A DNA stretch of 13,940 bases from Verrucomicrobiales bacterium (GCA_947487925.1 CANLCA010000017.1:1-13940); one strand, 5' to 3'; shown: positions 1 to 9,306, counted from the stretch's first letter. The notes: a model not told the origin generated them from the letters alone. Translations and numbers: made by a program.

Positions 1-581
1 AGGCTAACACAGCGCGATGCCCGTCGAACCTCAGGCAGATTGGCATGACCTTGGCCATGTATTCCAACGATAACAACGAGAAGTTTCCATTCTCAGGCCG
101 CGCCTGGCCGCAGATGCCATTTGTGGATTTGTTCAAGCTCTTCAACCCCTACCTGAGCACCAACAGTTACGAGTTTTATAAGTGCCCGGCGGACAAAGGC
201 AAGGCATGGAACATCGAGTGGACCATTAAGAATGGCGCCGGCAACGGCGGGCTGCGGACCAACGACCTGCTGTTTCCGGATTCCTACTACTACTACCACC
301 AGTTCTACAACGATGACACCCAGAGTCCGAAGCTGACCGTGAGAGCGACAACGGATGTCCTGTCGCCCTCCAAGAAAGCAGTCATCTCCTGCTTTGCCGA
401 GCCCGAGAACGGCAACCTTGGGGATCGTAACATAGCTCATGGCAAAGAGGGCGTCCCGTTGTTGTTTGTGGACAGTCACGCGGAGTTCGCCAAGTGGAAG
501 AAGCTCAACAAGACGATCCCCTATGGTGAGTACAACCTGGACTGGACCGTCAAAGGTTTGAAGGGCGAAGATTTGCAATAA
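1..581 (+). CDS. Prepilin/pseudopilin-like protein, C-terminal part (5' end outside window)
   Basis: The frame is open from the window edge, so the ATG at 45 is internal, not the start. The first visible residues read ARCPSNLRQIG followed by an LAMYSNDNNEKFP stretch. This is the segment that follows the N-terminal methylation helix in the large Verrucomicrobia/Planctomycetes family of type II secretion-like pseudopilins. Further on are a CPAD motif (about residue 62 of the visible part) and a C-terminal AHGKEGVPLLFVDSHAEF block, which resembles the H-x9-DG-type tail of that family. These proteins are usually inserted through a cleaved N-terminal helix and exposed outside the inner membrane; individual functions are mostly unknown. 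The stop is TAA, and the next gene starts 10 bases downstream, so the two may be cotranscribed. The signal/methylation segment is not visible, so membership is inferred from the body and tail. Confidence 0.7.
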   Translation, partial: ANTARCPSNLRQIGMTLAMYSNDNNEKFPFSGRAWPQMPFVDLFKLFNPYLSTNSYEFYKCPADKGKAWNIEWTIKNGAGNGGLRTNDLLFPDSYYYYHQFYNDDTQSPKLTVRATTDVLSPSKKAVISCFAEPENGNLGDRNIAHGKEGVPLLFVDSHAEFAKWKKLNKTIPYGEYNLDWTVKGLKGEDLQ

Positions 582-591
582 CTCACGCTGG

Positions 592-1546
592 ATGAAACGG
601 CGTGAATTCATTCGGGCGACCGCCTTGGGCTCGGTGGCCTTGAGTGCTGGAGCAGTCGTCGATTCCATCGCCGCTCCAAATTCGCAGGGGCCGGTTCCGA
701 TCATCGACACACACACGCATTTTTACGACCCTTTTCGCCCTCAGTGCGTGCCTTGGCCCGGCAAGAATGAGGCCGCGCCCTAAAGGCGGGTGATGCCTTC
801 GGACTACCGGCGCGTGGCAATGGCGGAAGGGGCGGTTGGGACCGTGGTGGTGGAGGCCAGTCCGTGGCTTGAGGACAACCAATGGATTCTTGACCTGGCA
901 TCGGATGAGAACTTCATAGTCGGATTTGTGGGGCACCTGACGCCGCGAGAACCCGCGTTTGGGGGGCACCTTAAGCGTTTCGCGAACAACCGGCTTTTTC
1001 GTGGGATCAGGGTCGGCGGCGGCGTCTTGCAAAAAGGCCTGCCCGAAAAGGCCTTCATGGACGATATGAAACGCCTGTCCTCAGCCGGCCTGGCGTTGGA
1101 TGTTCTGGGGGGGGCCGGAAGTGCTGGCGCTCACGTCCGATTTGGCAGGAAACGTTCCGGACCTGAGGATTGTCATCGATCACGTGGCGAATCTGAGAAT
1201 AGACGGCCGACAACCTCCCCAGGCCTGGCGCGATGGCATTCGGTCAGCCTCACAACACCGGCATGTGTATTGCAAGGTTTCCGGACTGGTGGAGGGCTCG
1301 GGAAAACGCGATGGCCAAGCTCCCGCCGAAGTGGATTTCTACCGACCCGTTCTGGACGTGGTTTGGCAGTCTTTCGGCAGCCGACGCGTGGTGTATGGAA
1401 GCAATTGGCCTGTCAGCGAACCCTTCGCGAATTACCCCACCGTCCAACGGATCGTGAGCACCTATGTTGCGGAACGAGGAACTGAAGCCAGCCGCCGCTT
1501 TTTCTCGAAAAATGCGCTGGATGTTTACCAGTGGATCCAGCGTTGA
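592..1546 (+). pseudogene. Amidohydrolase_2 family metal-dependent hydrolase, broken by a stop and a frameshift
   Basis: The start at 592 gives MKRREFIRATALGSVALSAG, a twin-arginine-type signal (RRxFI), so the intact protein would be exported folded. The mature part opens with PIIDTHTHFYDP, whose H-x-H pair (His41, His43) is the metal-binding motif on strand 1 of amidohydrolase TIM barrels. The C-terminal part reads VVYGSNWPVSEPFANYP and then FFSKNALDVYQW, the usual end of PF04909 (amidohydrolase_2; lactonase and decarboxylase-like enzymes). The gene is not continuous. Codon 781-783 is TAA where relatives commonly have Tyr (context AAP-stop-RRVMP), and the same frame resumes at once. At the G8 tract 1107-1114 the protein continues only in the +2 frame (…LDVLGG then PEVLALTSDLAG…), as if one extra G were present. 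Joined, it gives about 317 residues, normal for the family. Substrate unknown. Either a recent pseudogene or sequence errors. Confidence 0.75.
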
Positions 1547-1667
1547 CAACTCCCAGGCCCTTCAACCTAAAAACGGAAGTTGAACCCTTATTTTCGCGAA
1601 GTGACACTCATGGTGAAGAAGTTACGCTGACTGAGCACCTCACCCATACAGTGAACCGGCGTCCAGA

Positions 1668-1711
1668 TTCGTTATTTTTCACATCTTGTTGTATGAGTGA
1701 TAATTAACGAA
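1668..1711. terminator. AT-rich inverted repeat between convergent genes, candidate bidirectional terminator
   Basis: Perfect 7-base arms TTCGTTA (1668-1674) and TAACGAA (1705-1711) enclose a further partly paired segment (CAC 1680-1682 with GTG 1697-1699). The repeat sits in the 197-base gap between the end of the amidohydrolase gene and the end of the symporter gene, which converge. Position and AT-richness fit a terminator. Neither strand has a clean T-run directly after the stem, so this is tentative. Confidence 0.35.
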
Positions 1712-1743
1712 GATTAGTGGTTTCTCAGCTGCTTTTTCCAGGT

Positions 1744-3207
1744 TCAAGCGGGAACGTGATCCCTTTCCCGCGGACCGAAGACCCACAGGGTTCCTGCTGT
1801 GATGAGCGCGTTCACTAGAAGCAGCTCAAACCCAAATCGATAACCTCCGAACCAAGCCGGAACGTTTTGTTCAAGCACTAGGCACAGCAGCGGCGACCCA
1901 CAACAGACCCAAGGCACCCAGCGGTCCCGGATCGAACACCGGGTAGTCAACCCCAGCGCAAAGAGGCCGAGCAAAGGTCCGTACGTGTATCCAGCGAGCC
2001 GGAGGATGGCGTCGATGACCGCGTCGCTATCCAGTGCCCTGAAGGCAAGAATAAAGCCCAGAAGAATGACCGCAAAACCAGCGTGGACAAGGTGCCGTCG
2101 CCGAGTCTTGGTTGTCTCGGGAGCCAGGGATTTCTCCTGCCCGAGAAAATCGAAACAGAACGAGGTCGTCAACGTCGTCAGAACCGAATCTGCGCTCGAG
2201 AAAGTCGCGGCCGTCAGTCCGATGACAAACGCGACGGAAGCGAGCACTCCGAGGTGTTGCAGTGCCAAAGTGGGAAATAACGCGTCAGTTCTCGATGGCA
2301 ACGGGATCCCTTTGGCTTGGGCAAAATGATGGAGGAGGACACCGAGGGAAAGGAACACCAAGTTGACAAGGACCATCACGATCGAAAACGCGCACAGGTT
2401 GGTTCTCGCCTCGCGCAACGTGCGGCAGCTGAGATTTTTTTGCATCATGTTTTGATCCAAACCATTCATGGCAATCGCCAGGAATATTCCGCTCACGAAT
2501 TGTTTCCAGAAAAAATTCTTATCCCGCCAATCCCAGAAAAAAGTTCGACTCATCTCGCTCTCCTTCACGAGTGTGATGAGCCCGCGCAGATCCAGATCCA
2601 ACCTTTGAGCGATGGCCAGGATCGAGAGTCCAAGGCCCAGGAGAAGGAAAGTGGATTGGAATGTGTCCGTCCAGACCAGCGTTCTGATTCCTCCCCGCAT
2701 CGTGTAGACCAGCATGAGCAGGATCGACACAGAGACGGTCGCAGCAAACGGAATGTGCCAGGCATCAAAGATGAACGATTGCAGAACGCTCGCGGCCAAA
2801 TAGAGCCTTGCCGCCGCGCCTGTCAGACGCGAGATCAGGAAGAAAAACGAACCTGTCTTCTGAGAGTGCGACCCGAATCGCGACCCAAGATAACTGTAGA
2901 TAGAGGTGAGGTTCAGCCTGTAATACAAAGGGAGCAGCACTCCGGCGATGATGGCGTAGCCCACGAGGTTGCCCAAGACGACCTGAAGATAAGCGAACTT
3001 GGAACTTGCAACCTGGCCGGGCACGGAGATGAAGGTGACGCCGGAAAGGCTGTCCCCGATGTAGCCGAAGGCCACGGCGTACCAGGGAGAAGTCTTGTTC
3101 CCGAGATAGTAGCTCCCGCTGGTGGCCCCCCTTGATGTTTTCCAAGCGATTGCCAACAAGGCCGCGAAATAGCATCCGATACAAACCAGGATCCAGGAAG
3201 GTGACAT
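1744..3207 (-). CDS. Sodium:solute symporter (SSS family)
   Basis: A polytopic membrane protein of about 487 residues, normal length for the solute:sodium symporter family (LeuT fold, about 13 membrane helices), expected in the inner membrane and driving uptake with Na+. Family marks are: the first helix MSPSWILVCIGCYFAALLAI; YTMRGGIRTLVWTDTFQ (residues ~168-184), the family GG-x-(A/T)-(V/L)-WTD-x-Q block; GLDQNMMQKNLSCRTLREA (~249-267); and TAATFSSADSVLTTL (~332-346), which carries the Ser/Thr residues associated with the Na+ site in the later core helix. I chose the ATG at 3207. A TTG at 3237 and a GTG at 3228 would add 7-10 residues without a clear ribosome site. It lies 33 bases after the UreF-like gene, so the two are probably cotranscribed. 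The substrate cannot be read from sequence; sugars, amino-sugars, urea or organic acids are all possible. Confidence 0.85.
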   Translation of the reverse strand: MSPSWILVCIGCYFAALLAIAWKTSRGATSGSYYLGNKTSPWYAVAFGYIGDSLSGVTFISVPGQVASSKFAYLQVVLGNLVGYAIIAGVLLPLYYRLNLTSIYSYLGSRFGSHSQKTGSFFFLISRLTGAAARLYLAASVLQSFIFDAWHIPFAATVSVSILLMLVYTMRGGIRTLVWTDTFQSTFLLLGLGLSILAIAQRLDLDLRGLITLVKESEMSRTFFWDWRDKNFFWKQFVSGIFLAIAMNGLDQNMMQKNLSCRTLREARTNLCAFSIVMVLVNLVFLSLGVLLHHFAQAKGIPLPSRTDALFPTLALQHLGVLASVAFVIGLTAATFSSADSVLTTLTTSFCFDFLGQEKSLAPETTKTRRRHLVHAGFAVILLGFILAFRALDSDAVIDAILRLAGYTYGPLLGLFALGLTTRCSIRDRWVPWVCCGSPLLCLVLEQNVPAWFGGYRFGFELLLVNALITAGTLWVFGPRERDHVPA

Positions 3208-3240
3208 GATCGCGCCGGTTCGGGGCACATGGGTCAACCC

Positions 3241-3891
3241 TCAGGACACCGTCAAGCCGACCGGCCCCAGGAGATTGTTGACCGAGGTCCCAAGCCCTGA
3301 GCAAGCTTCACGGGTCAATTCGACCAGCTCTGGCTCCGACAAACGCAGGGGAGCGGCGGTCGACTCCACAAAGCCCTGCAGAGTCGACTCCGCGTAGTGC
3401 ATCAGCCCTTGTCTGAGGGGCATCGAAAAACTCGCGAGAATCAAGCCATAGGCGATGGTATGCCATCCTCGGGCTTCGCCCCGAGAGATGGCCTCGAGGT
3501 AGCGGGTCAGCACCCGATTCCCACGCATGGGTTTGAGCCGGCGCAACTGGGCCTGGCCGATCATCGCGCTCACTTCGGCGAAAGGCATGCGAGCCGAATC
3601 CTTCGATCCTGTCTGATCCAGCGCAATCAGCTCACGGGCCTGCCCGCGCGAAACGAATTCATAAGCGCTCTTGATCGCGGGCAGCTCAGCTGGGATCAGT
3701 ATGCGCTCACGGTAAACGTGAAGAAACTCCCTCAGCGCGGCGAGGGAAAGAATGGGGGCCAACTCGAGAGCGGACAATGTTGATGCGAGGGCCTTCAGCC
3801 CGTCGGGGCTTCCCAACCGCGAGGCGAAGGGGTGGACTCCATGGAGCACCCTCTCGGCTTCTGCGGACATTAGGTTGGTGGCGTCGTGCAT
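3241..3891 (-). CDS. UreF-like (urease accessory protein F family) protein
   Basis: About 216 residues from the ATG at 3891; an upstream TTG at 3936 would add 15. The protein is predicted helical and soluble. Its layout resembles UreF, the urease accessory protein that with UreD/UreH and UreG inserts nickel into urease: ALREFLHVYRERILIPAELP (~56-75), a GQARELIALDQ segment (~83-93), and then AQLRRLKPMRGNRVLTRYLEA, GEARGWHTIAYGLILASFSMPLRQGL and a TLQGFVESTAAPLRLSEPE segment. The last parts recall the G-r-ll, HH/H-x-x-x-x-G and C-terminal Q-rich parts of UreF, but individual UreF signature residues are only loosely matched. The assignment is by recognition of overall pattern, not by a diagnostic motif. 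No urease subunits or other ure genes are in the window. It immediately precedes the symporter gene on the same strand. It could instead be an uncharacterised paralogue with another role. Confidence 0.45.
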   Translation of the reverse strand: MHDATNLMSAEAERVLHGVHPFASRLGSPDGLKALASTLSALELAPILSLAALREFLHVYRERILIPAELPAIKSAYEFVSRGQARELIALDQTGSKDSARMPFAEVSAMIGQAQLRRLKPMRGNRVLTRYLEAISRGEARGWHTIAYGLILASFSMPLRQGLMHYAESTLQGFVESTAAPLRLSEPELVELTREACSGLGTSVNNLLGPVGLTVS

Positions 3892-4101
3892 GACTGCTTC
3901 GGAGGCAACGCTAGCGACTGCCGGACTGCATGCCAACCACTAACCGCGCCCACGAAGACCCAACAGATCCGAGTGAACATCAGAGCGCCGGAAGGACGTG
4001 TTTCACGATTCCCTGTGATCTGTTGCTGCCGAAGAATTCGAGAAAGGTTTCAAGGACTCGTGTCACTGCGCCTTCCCAACATTGGCTTAGCGGTGTCCCC
4101 G

Positions 4102-5271
4102 TCAAGGGGAAGTGCGGACAGGCAAGCCTTTCAGGAACTTGTCCAGACGCTCAACCGCGACTTGGATTTGATCGAGGGCGGTCGCAAAACAGCACCGCAG
4201 AAAACCTTCGCCACAGGCGCCGAAAGCACTTCCGGGAACGCACGCGACTTTTTGTTCCCGTAGCAGGCGGACCGCGAATTCCTTCGAGGAAAGCCCGGTC
4301 CCGCGGATGCTTGGAAACGCGTAAAAGGATCCTCGGGGCAGGTGACAGGGCAGGCCCATGTCATTCAGGGCTTTGACGATGTAATTCCGGCGCATCCGGT
4401 ATTGCTCCCTCATTTCAACGGTGTCAGGCCGGCCGTTCTCGAGCGCCTCCACGGCCGCTTCCTGGCTGATGATACTGGCGCAGAGCATGGAGTACTGGTG
4501 GATCCGCATCATCGCCTCCACCAACTCTTCGGGACCGCACGCGTAGCCGATGCGAAATCCCGTCATCGCGTAGGCCTTGGAAAATCCGTGGAGAAAAATC
4601 GTGCGTTCCTTCATCCCGGGCAGAGTGGCGATGCTGGTGTGCTCCCCTTCGAACGTGAGTTCCGAGTAAATCTCGTCCGTGATGACCAGCAGATTGTGGC
4701 GTCTGACCACCTCGGCGATCTTCGCCAACTCTTCACGGTCCATGGTCCCGCCGGTGGGGTTCGTGGGGAAGTTCAGCATCAATACTTTGCTCCGTGGCGT
4801 CACAGCTCGCTCCACGGCTTCGGCGGTCACGGCAAATCCATTCTCCACCAAACATTCGACCGGCTTCGGGATCCCATGCGCGAGGGCAACCGAGGGAGAG
4901 TAACTCACGTAGCACGGCTCGTGGTAGAGGACTTCGTCGCCCGGATTGAGCACCGCTCGCAGCGCGATGTCCAGGGCTTCGCTCACCCCCACCGTGACCA
5001 GGATCTCTGACTTCGAGCTATAACGCAGCCCGAAGCTCTCTTCGACGTAGCGGCTGATGGCTTCGCGCAACTTCGGCAATCCCAAGTTCGAAGTGTAGCT
5101 GGTTCGCCCCCGTTCCAAAGCGTAGATCGCGGCCTCCCTGATATGCCACGGAGTTGCGAAATCAGGTTCTCCGACCCCGAGGGAAATCACTCCAGCGGTG
5201 TTTTGGACAACCTCGAAAAACTCGCGGATGCCGGAGCGCGGGATGGCTCTTACATGGTTGGCGACGAACAT
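4102..5271 (-). CDS. PLP-dependent class I/II aminotransferase (aspartate/PatA-like)
   Basis: 389 residues, full length for fold-type I aminotransferases; cytoplasmic. The N-terminal part has the substrate-side ISLGVGEPDFATP (29-41) and the TSYTSNLGLPKLREAI block. Cofactor and catalytic residues are visible: Asn171 in NFPTNPTGG, Asp199 and Tyr202 in ITDEIYSEL, Lys232 in HGFSKAYAMTGFRIGY (Schiff-base lysine), Arg240 for the PLP phosphate, and Arg359 near the end (GFLRCCFA), the usual alpha-carboxylate binder. The combination resembles the aspartate/PatA/LL-DAP aminotransferase-like branch; exact amino donor and acceptor cannot be set. It follows clpX by 109 bases on the same strand. There is no clear Shine-Dalgarno before the ATG at 5271, as for most genes here. 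Confidence 0.88.
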   Translation of the reverse strand: MFVANHVRAIPRSGIREFFEVVQNTAGVISLGVGEPDFATPWHIREAAIYALERGRTSYTSNLGLPKLREAISRYVEESFGLRYSSKSEILVTVGVSEALDIALRAVLNPGDEVLYHEPCYVSYSPSVALAHGIPKPVECLVENGFAVTAEAVERAVTPRSKVLMLNFPTNPTGGTMDREELAKIAEVVRRHNLLVITDEIYSELTFEGEHTSIATLPGMKERTIFLHGFSKAYAMTGFRIGYACGPEELVEAMMRIHQYSMLCASIISQEAAVEALENGRPDTVEMREQYRMRRNYIVKALNDMGLPCHLPRGSFYAFPSIRGTGLSSKEFAVRLLREQKVACVPGSAFGACGEGFLRCCFATALDQIQVAVERLDKFLKGLPVRTSP

Positions 5272-5350
5272 AAGCTCAGTTACTTGATTGGGGGTTGCTC
5301 ATTCATTGGGGATGGAGTTGGCTCACGGGAGGGGGCGGGAGGGTGAAGAT

Positions 5351-5379
5351 CCCAGGGCACGCGGTTCAGGCGTCCTGGG
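5351..5379 (-). terminator. GC-rich hairpin directly after clpX
   Basis: CCCAGG (5351-5356) pairs with CCTGGG (5374-5379), and inside it ACGC (5359-5362) pairs with GCGT (5370-5373), leaving a 7-base loop. It begins one base beyond the clpX stop. No U-run follows on the minus strand, so it may be an RNA-stabilising 3' hairpin or a weak terminator before the aminotransferase gene rather than a full intrinsic terminator. Confidence 0.35.
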
Positions 5380-5380
5380 G

Positions 5381-6658
<1,278 letters not shown>

Positions 6659-6731
6659 TGAAAAGTGGTCTTAGCCGTTCGCGTTCAGGCCGACCTCAGG
6701 TTTCTCCGGAGGTCACCATCTCGAAAGCATT

Positions 6732-7355
6732 TCAGGCGGCAAGAGGCGGGTTGAGTGAGGGGATCTCCTTTCGGGATTGGACAACCTCATCCACCAGTCC
6801 GTAGGCCTTGGCCTCCTCAGCGCTCATAAAATTGTCACGGTCGCAGTCGTGCTCGACCTGCTCCACGGGTTTCCCGGAGTGTTTGGCTATGATATTATTG
6901 AGCCGATGCTTGAGCTTCAGCATGTAGCGCACCCTGATCTCAACGTCGCTGGCCTGGCCCTCGGCGCCACCCAAGACTTGGTGGATCATGATGTTTGCGT
7001 TGGGCAGCGCGAACCGTTTGCCCTTGGTTCCCCCGCACAAAAGCACGGCTCCCATGCTGGCGGCCTGACCGATGCAGTAGGTGTTCATATCGCACGTCAT
7101 GAACTGCATCGTGTCATAAATCGCCAGACCTGCCGTTACGCTGCCCCCAGGGGAATTGATGTAGAGGTGGATGTCTTTCTTGGGATCCGCCATTTGCAGG
7201 AACAACAGCTGGGCGATGATCACGTTTGCCACCATGTCGTCGACGGGGGTGCCAAGGAAGACGATGCGATCCACAAGCAGCCGGGAATAAATGTCATACC
7301 CGCGCTCGCCCCGACCCGTTTGCTCCACCACCATTGGAACCAGAAAGTTTTGCAT
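6732..7355 (-). CDS. clpP: ATP-dependent Clp protease proteolytic subunit ClpP
   Basis: A serine peptidase that forms the double heptameric chamber served by ClpX. From the ATG at 7355 it has 207 residues, typical for ClpP, and begins MQNFLVPMVVEQTGRGERGYD, the normal ClpP N-terminus with its short propeptide. The open frame extends to 7478, but that extension has no ClpP similarity. The catalytic triad is visible as Ser100 (GQAASMGAVLL), His125 (NIMIHQVLGG) and Asp170 (EHDCDRDNFMSA). The oligomerisation and substrate strand INSPGGSVTAGLAIYD precedes the serine. A GGTGG stretch about 12 bases upstream could serve as a weak ribosome site. The 213 bases between rnc and this start are large enough for its own promoter, though I could not pick one out with confidence. 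Confidence 0.97.
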   Translation of the reverse strand: MQNFLVPMVVEQTGRGERGYDIYSRLLVDRIVFLGTPVDDMVANVIIAQLLFLQMADPKKDIHLYINSPGGSVTAGLAIYDTMQFMTCDMNTYCIGQAASMGAVLLCGGTKGKRFALPNANIMIHQVLGGAEGQASDVEIRVRYMLKLKHRLNNIIAKHSGKPVEQVEHDCDRDNFMSAEEAKAYGLVDEVVQSRKEIPSLNPPLAA

Positions 7356-7568
7356 ATCAACAGGATTCCACCGCTCGATCTCTCGCAACCTAATGGAGGG
7401 TCTCCGGTGCGTCAAGGGCGGTTTCCGAGTGGGAAACGTCGCGAACACTTCCTCACTGCAGAACCGGGAAGTCGACAATCTAGCTTTCGGAGGGGCGATT
7501 TTAAGAGGGCTGAGCTCCCTGAGATTTGCACTCCACAGTCAGCGCTCAAAATCTGTTCCGCGGTTTTG

Positions 7569-8324
7569 TCATGGCCGACCTTCAGAGCTTGCCGTCGGTT
7601 CTGAGACCCGCGGAAAACCAGGATTTCTCAGACGATGCAACGCCCTCTCCGCAGCCTTGGCTTCAGCCAGTTTCTTGCTCTTCCCGGAACCTCGTCCGAG
7701 CTCTTCGTTCTCGTGCCACACAGAACATTCGAATTCGCGGTCATGATCTGGTCCAGAAGACATTTCCAACCTATAAACGGGGGAGACGGTCGACCTCGCC
7801 TGCAACAATTCCTGGAGCTCACCCTTCGGATTCTCGATCTCGGGCACTCCTGCGACCTCCCCCACCTGACTTTGGAATTGTCTCAGCACAAACCCTTGGG
7901 CGGAATCATAGCCCCCGTCCAAAAAAATGGCCCCTACTAACGCTTCGAATGCATCGGCCAGAATGGAAGGCCGACTACGTCCCCCATGTTGCTCCTCCCC
8001 TTTGCTCAAGATCAGGTGCGAACCCAGCTGCAGTTCTGCTCCCTTGTCAGCAAGAGCGTTCCTATTGACGAGCTCAGCACGCCCTTTTGTGAGCGAACCT
8101 TCCCCCACATCACGGAACCGATCGTGGAGTTCATGGGTCAAAACCAGCTCCAGGACCGCGTCTCCGAGGAATTCCAAACGTTGATTGTTCCGGGCGATCG
8201 GCGATTCGTCCATCGACGCCGAAGGGTGTGTCATGGCGACCTTCAGGAGCATGCGATTTCGGAACCAGTAACCGATCCGGTTCTGCAGAGCTCCCTCGGT
8301 GGGTTTGTCGGGTAGCGTTTCCAT
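7569..8324 (-). CDS. rnc: Ribonuclease III
   Basis: 251 residues, slightly longer than the usual ~225-230 because of a C-terminal tail of about 20 residues. RNase III cleaves double-stranded RNA in rRNA and mRNA processing. The endonuclease domain carries the signature NQRLEFLGDAVLEL (47-60) with Glu51 and Asp55, and ILADAFEALVGAIFLDGG (121-138) with Asp124 and Glu127, the four metal-binding residues. A double-stranded RNA-binding domain follows (about 165-233), starting NPKGELQELLQ and ending with the basic GSGKSKKLAEAKAAERAL helix. The ATG at 8324 is 43 bases past the stop of the zinc-ribbon gene, suggesting cotranscription, and clpP lies downstream on the same strand. Confidence 0.95.
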   Translation of the reverse strand: METLPDKPTEGALQNRIGYWFRNRMLLKVAMTHPSASMDESPIARNNQRLEFLGDAVLELVLTHELHDRFRDVGEGSLTKGRAELVNRNALADKGAELQLGSHLILSKGEEQHGGRSRPSILADAFEALVGAIFLDGGYDSAQGFVLRQFQSQVGEVAGVPEIENPKGELQELLQARSTVSPVYRLEMSSGPDHDREFECSVWHENEELGRGSGKSKKLAEAKAAERALHRLRNPGFPRVSEPTASSEGRP

Positions 8325-8367
8325 AAGCTCGACAAAAATTGCAGTCCAGGCTTGATGATCCTTGATT

Positions 8368-9060
8368 CTAAGCAGCGGTGGTTGCTAACCCAAGGCTCTC
8401 TTGGGATCCCGCAAGGGCCCCCAACTCGACCGGTGCGAACCCTTCCGCCGGGAGTTGCGGGGCTTCGTTCGGAGGCAAGATCCCCCCCTCACTCGGCGTG
8501 GCAGGCACGACCGCAGCGGGATGGGATTCGGAGGCTCCCACCAGGGGTTGCGAATCGGGTGCGATTCCGTGTTCGAGCAGGAAAGCCACCTCTCTCTGGA
8601 CCTGCTCGAGCTGATTCAGCTGTAATGCAGGATCCACGATCGTGAACAAATCGCCTGTCTTGGGGTGTTCGTAGAGAAAAATGCGCTGGCCCTCTCGCTG
8701 GATCTGCTCTTTCACTTTCAAAATCCGTTTGCGCTCCAACATGACGGCCAAAATGTAGCAGGAAGCAAGGTGCGCAGGGTTGTGCAGTTCCACGAGCCTC
8801 CGCAACAAACTTTCAGCATTTTCTTTCTGGATGGGATCAGGAGGCGCCAAGGGGGGAGGAACATACACACTCTGCCAGCGGGAGATGGAAGGGGTTTCCT
8901 GGTCAACGGGGGTGGTTTTCCAACAATGCTCGCAGACATCCAGCCGGGCATAGCCAAAACGGTGCTCGGACAGCAGGGTGTGAAAGGGCTCTTTGTCCCT
9001 GAAGGACGCATTACAGCGCTGGCAATGATGCGACCTAGATTGGATATGCCACTCGATCAT
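8368..9060 (-). CDS. Zinc-ribbon protein of unknown function, upstream of rnc
   Basis: About 230 residues from the ATG at 9060; the frame extends to 9117, but the extension looks unrelated. The N-terminal part has two Cys pairs, HHCQRC (Cys13, Cys16) and VCEHCW (Cys43, Cys46), spaced as in a zinc ribbon. The middle (about 76-165) is charged and helical, with ESLLRRLVELHNPAH, CYILAVMLERKRILKVKEQ, and then EHPKTGDLFTIVDPALQL followed by LEQVQREVAFLLEHG. The tail from about 170 is Pro/Ala/Gly-rich and probably disordered. No catalytic motif or membrane segment is evident. I recognise it only as a conserved hypothetical type seen beside housekeeping genes in Verrucomicrobia-like bacteria. It may bind nucleic acid or protein through the zinc site. 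It lies 43 bases before rnc and just downstream of a strong terminator, so it should have its own promoter near 9061-9115. Confidence 0.7.
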   Translation of the reverse strand: MIEWHIQSRSHHCQRCNASFRDKEPFHTLLSEHRFGYARLDVCEHCWKTTPVDQETPSISRWQSVYVPPPLAPPDPIQKENAESLLRRLVELHNPAHLASCYILAVMLERKRILKVKEQIQREGQRIFLYEHPKTGDLFTIVDPALQLNQLEQVQREVAFLLEHGIAPDSQPLVGASESHPAAVVPATPSEGGILPPNEAPQLPAEGFAPVELGALAGSQESLGLATTAA

Positions 9061-9115
9061 GAAAGTTGAAAAATCAGGCTTTACTATCCTCGCATTGCCC
9101 TCAGGGCTGCAATCC

Positions 9116-9160
9116 AAAAAAAAACCGGGTCCTCAGCCAGAGGATGGCTGTCGGACCCGG
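9116..9160 (-). terminator. Strong intrinsic terminator (minus strand)
   Basis: CCGGGTCC (9125-9132) pairs perfectly with GGACCCGG (9153-9160), and inside it CAGCCA (9134-9139) pairs with TGGCTG (9145-9150) around a five-base loop. The plus strand has nine As at 9116-9124, giving a U9 tract right after the stem on the minus strand. It therefore stops leftward transcription before the zinc-ribbon gene and marks the 3' end of the candidate small RNA. Confidence 0.88.
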
Positions 9161-9306
9161 GGAACTTTCGGAATTAGTACATCAGTGGGATTACGGGGAC
9201 TTCCAGTTCTGGTTTGTACGTAACCAAGACTGAAAACTGTTAGGCGATGCAAAGAACAATTACAGTTTGAACTCAGTTCCGCCCGAAAGCTGGTTCGCTT
9301 CCCACG
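9116..9306 (-). ncRNA. Candidate free-standing small RNA, about 190 nt, class unassigned
   Basis: The 449 bases between tmk and the zinc-ribbon gene hold no credible coding frame. They do hold a promoter-like pair (9313-9341) and the intrinsic terminator at 9116-9160, bracketing a transcript of about 190 nt. On the minus strand it can fold. GUGGGA near the 5' end (9300-9305) pairs with UCCCAC (9185-9190) as a closing stem. Inside, AAACUGU (9262-9268) pairs with ACAGUUU (9234-9240), extended past a bulge by ACUGA (9273-9277) with UCAGU (9229-9233). UGGUU (9222-9226) pairs with AACCA (9210-9214) around a seven-base loop. The length and closed-rod outline resemble 6S RNA, which sequesters RNA polymerase, but I cannot see diagnostic 6S sequence. 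It does not match SRP RNA, RNase P RNA or tmRNA hallmarks. A long 3' UTR or leader is the alternative. I see nothing else between 9342 and 9509. Confidence 0.55.

Noticed and set aside
2317..3135. 272-residue plus-strand open frame inside the symporter gene
   Set aside because: Antisense to a well-marked SSS transporter; composition is rich in Arg/Gln/Glu as expected from reverse-complemented membrane helices.
7356..7478. 41-residue N-terminal extension of ClpP
   Set aside because: The normal ClpP start MQNFLVPMV is at 7355, and the extension is not ClpP-like.
6777..7604. 275-residue plus-strand open frame opposite clpP
   Set aside because: Shadow of clpP; no independent protein features.
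9116..9306. SRP RNA, RNase P RNA or tmRNA
   Set aside because: The conserved loop and core sequences of these RNAs are not present, and tmRNA would need a tRNA-like end.
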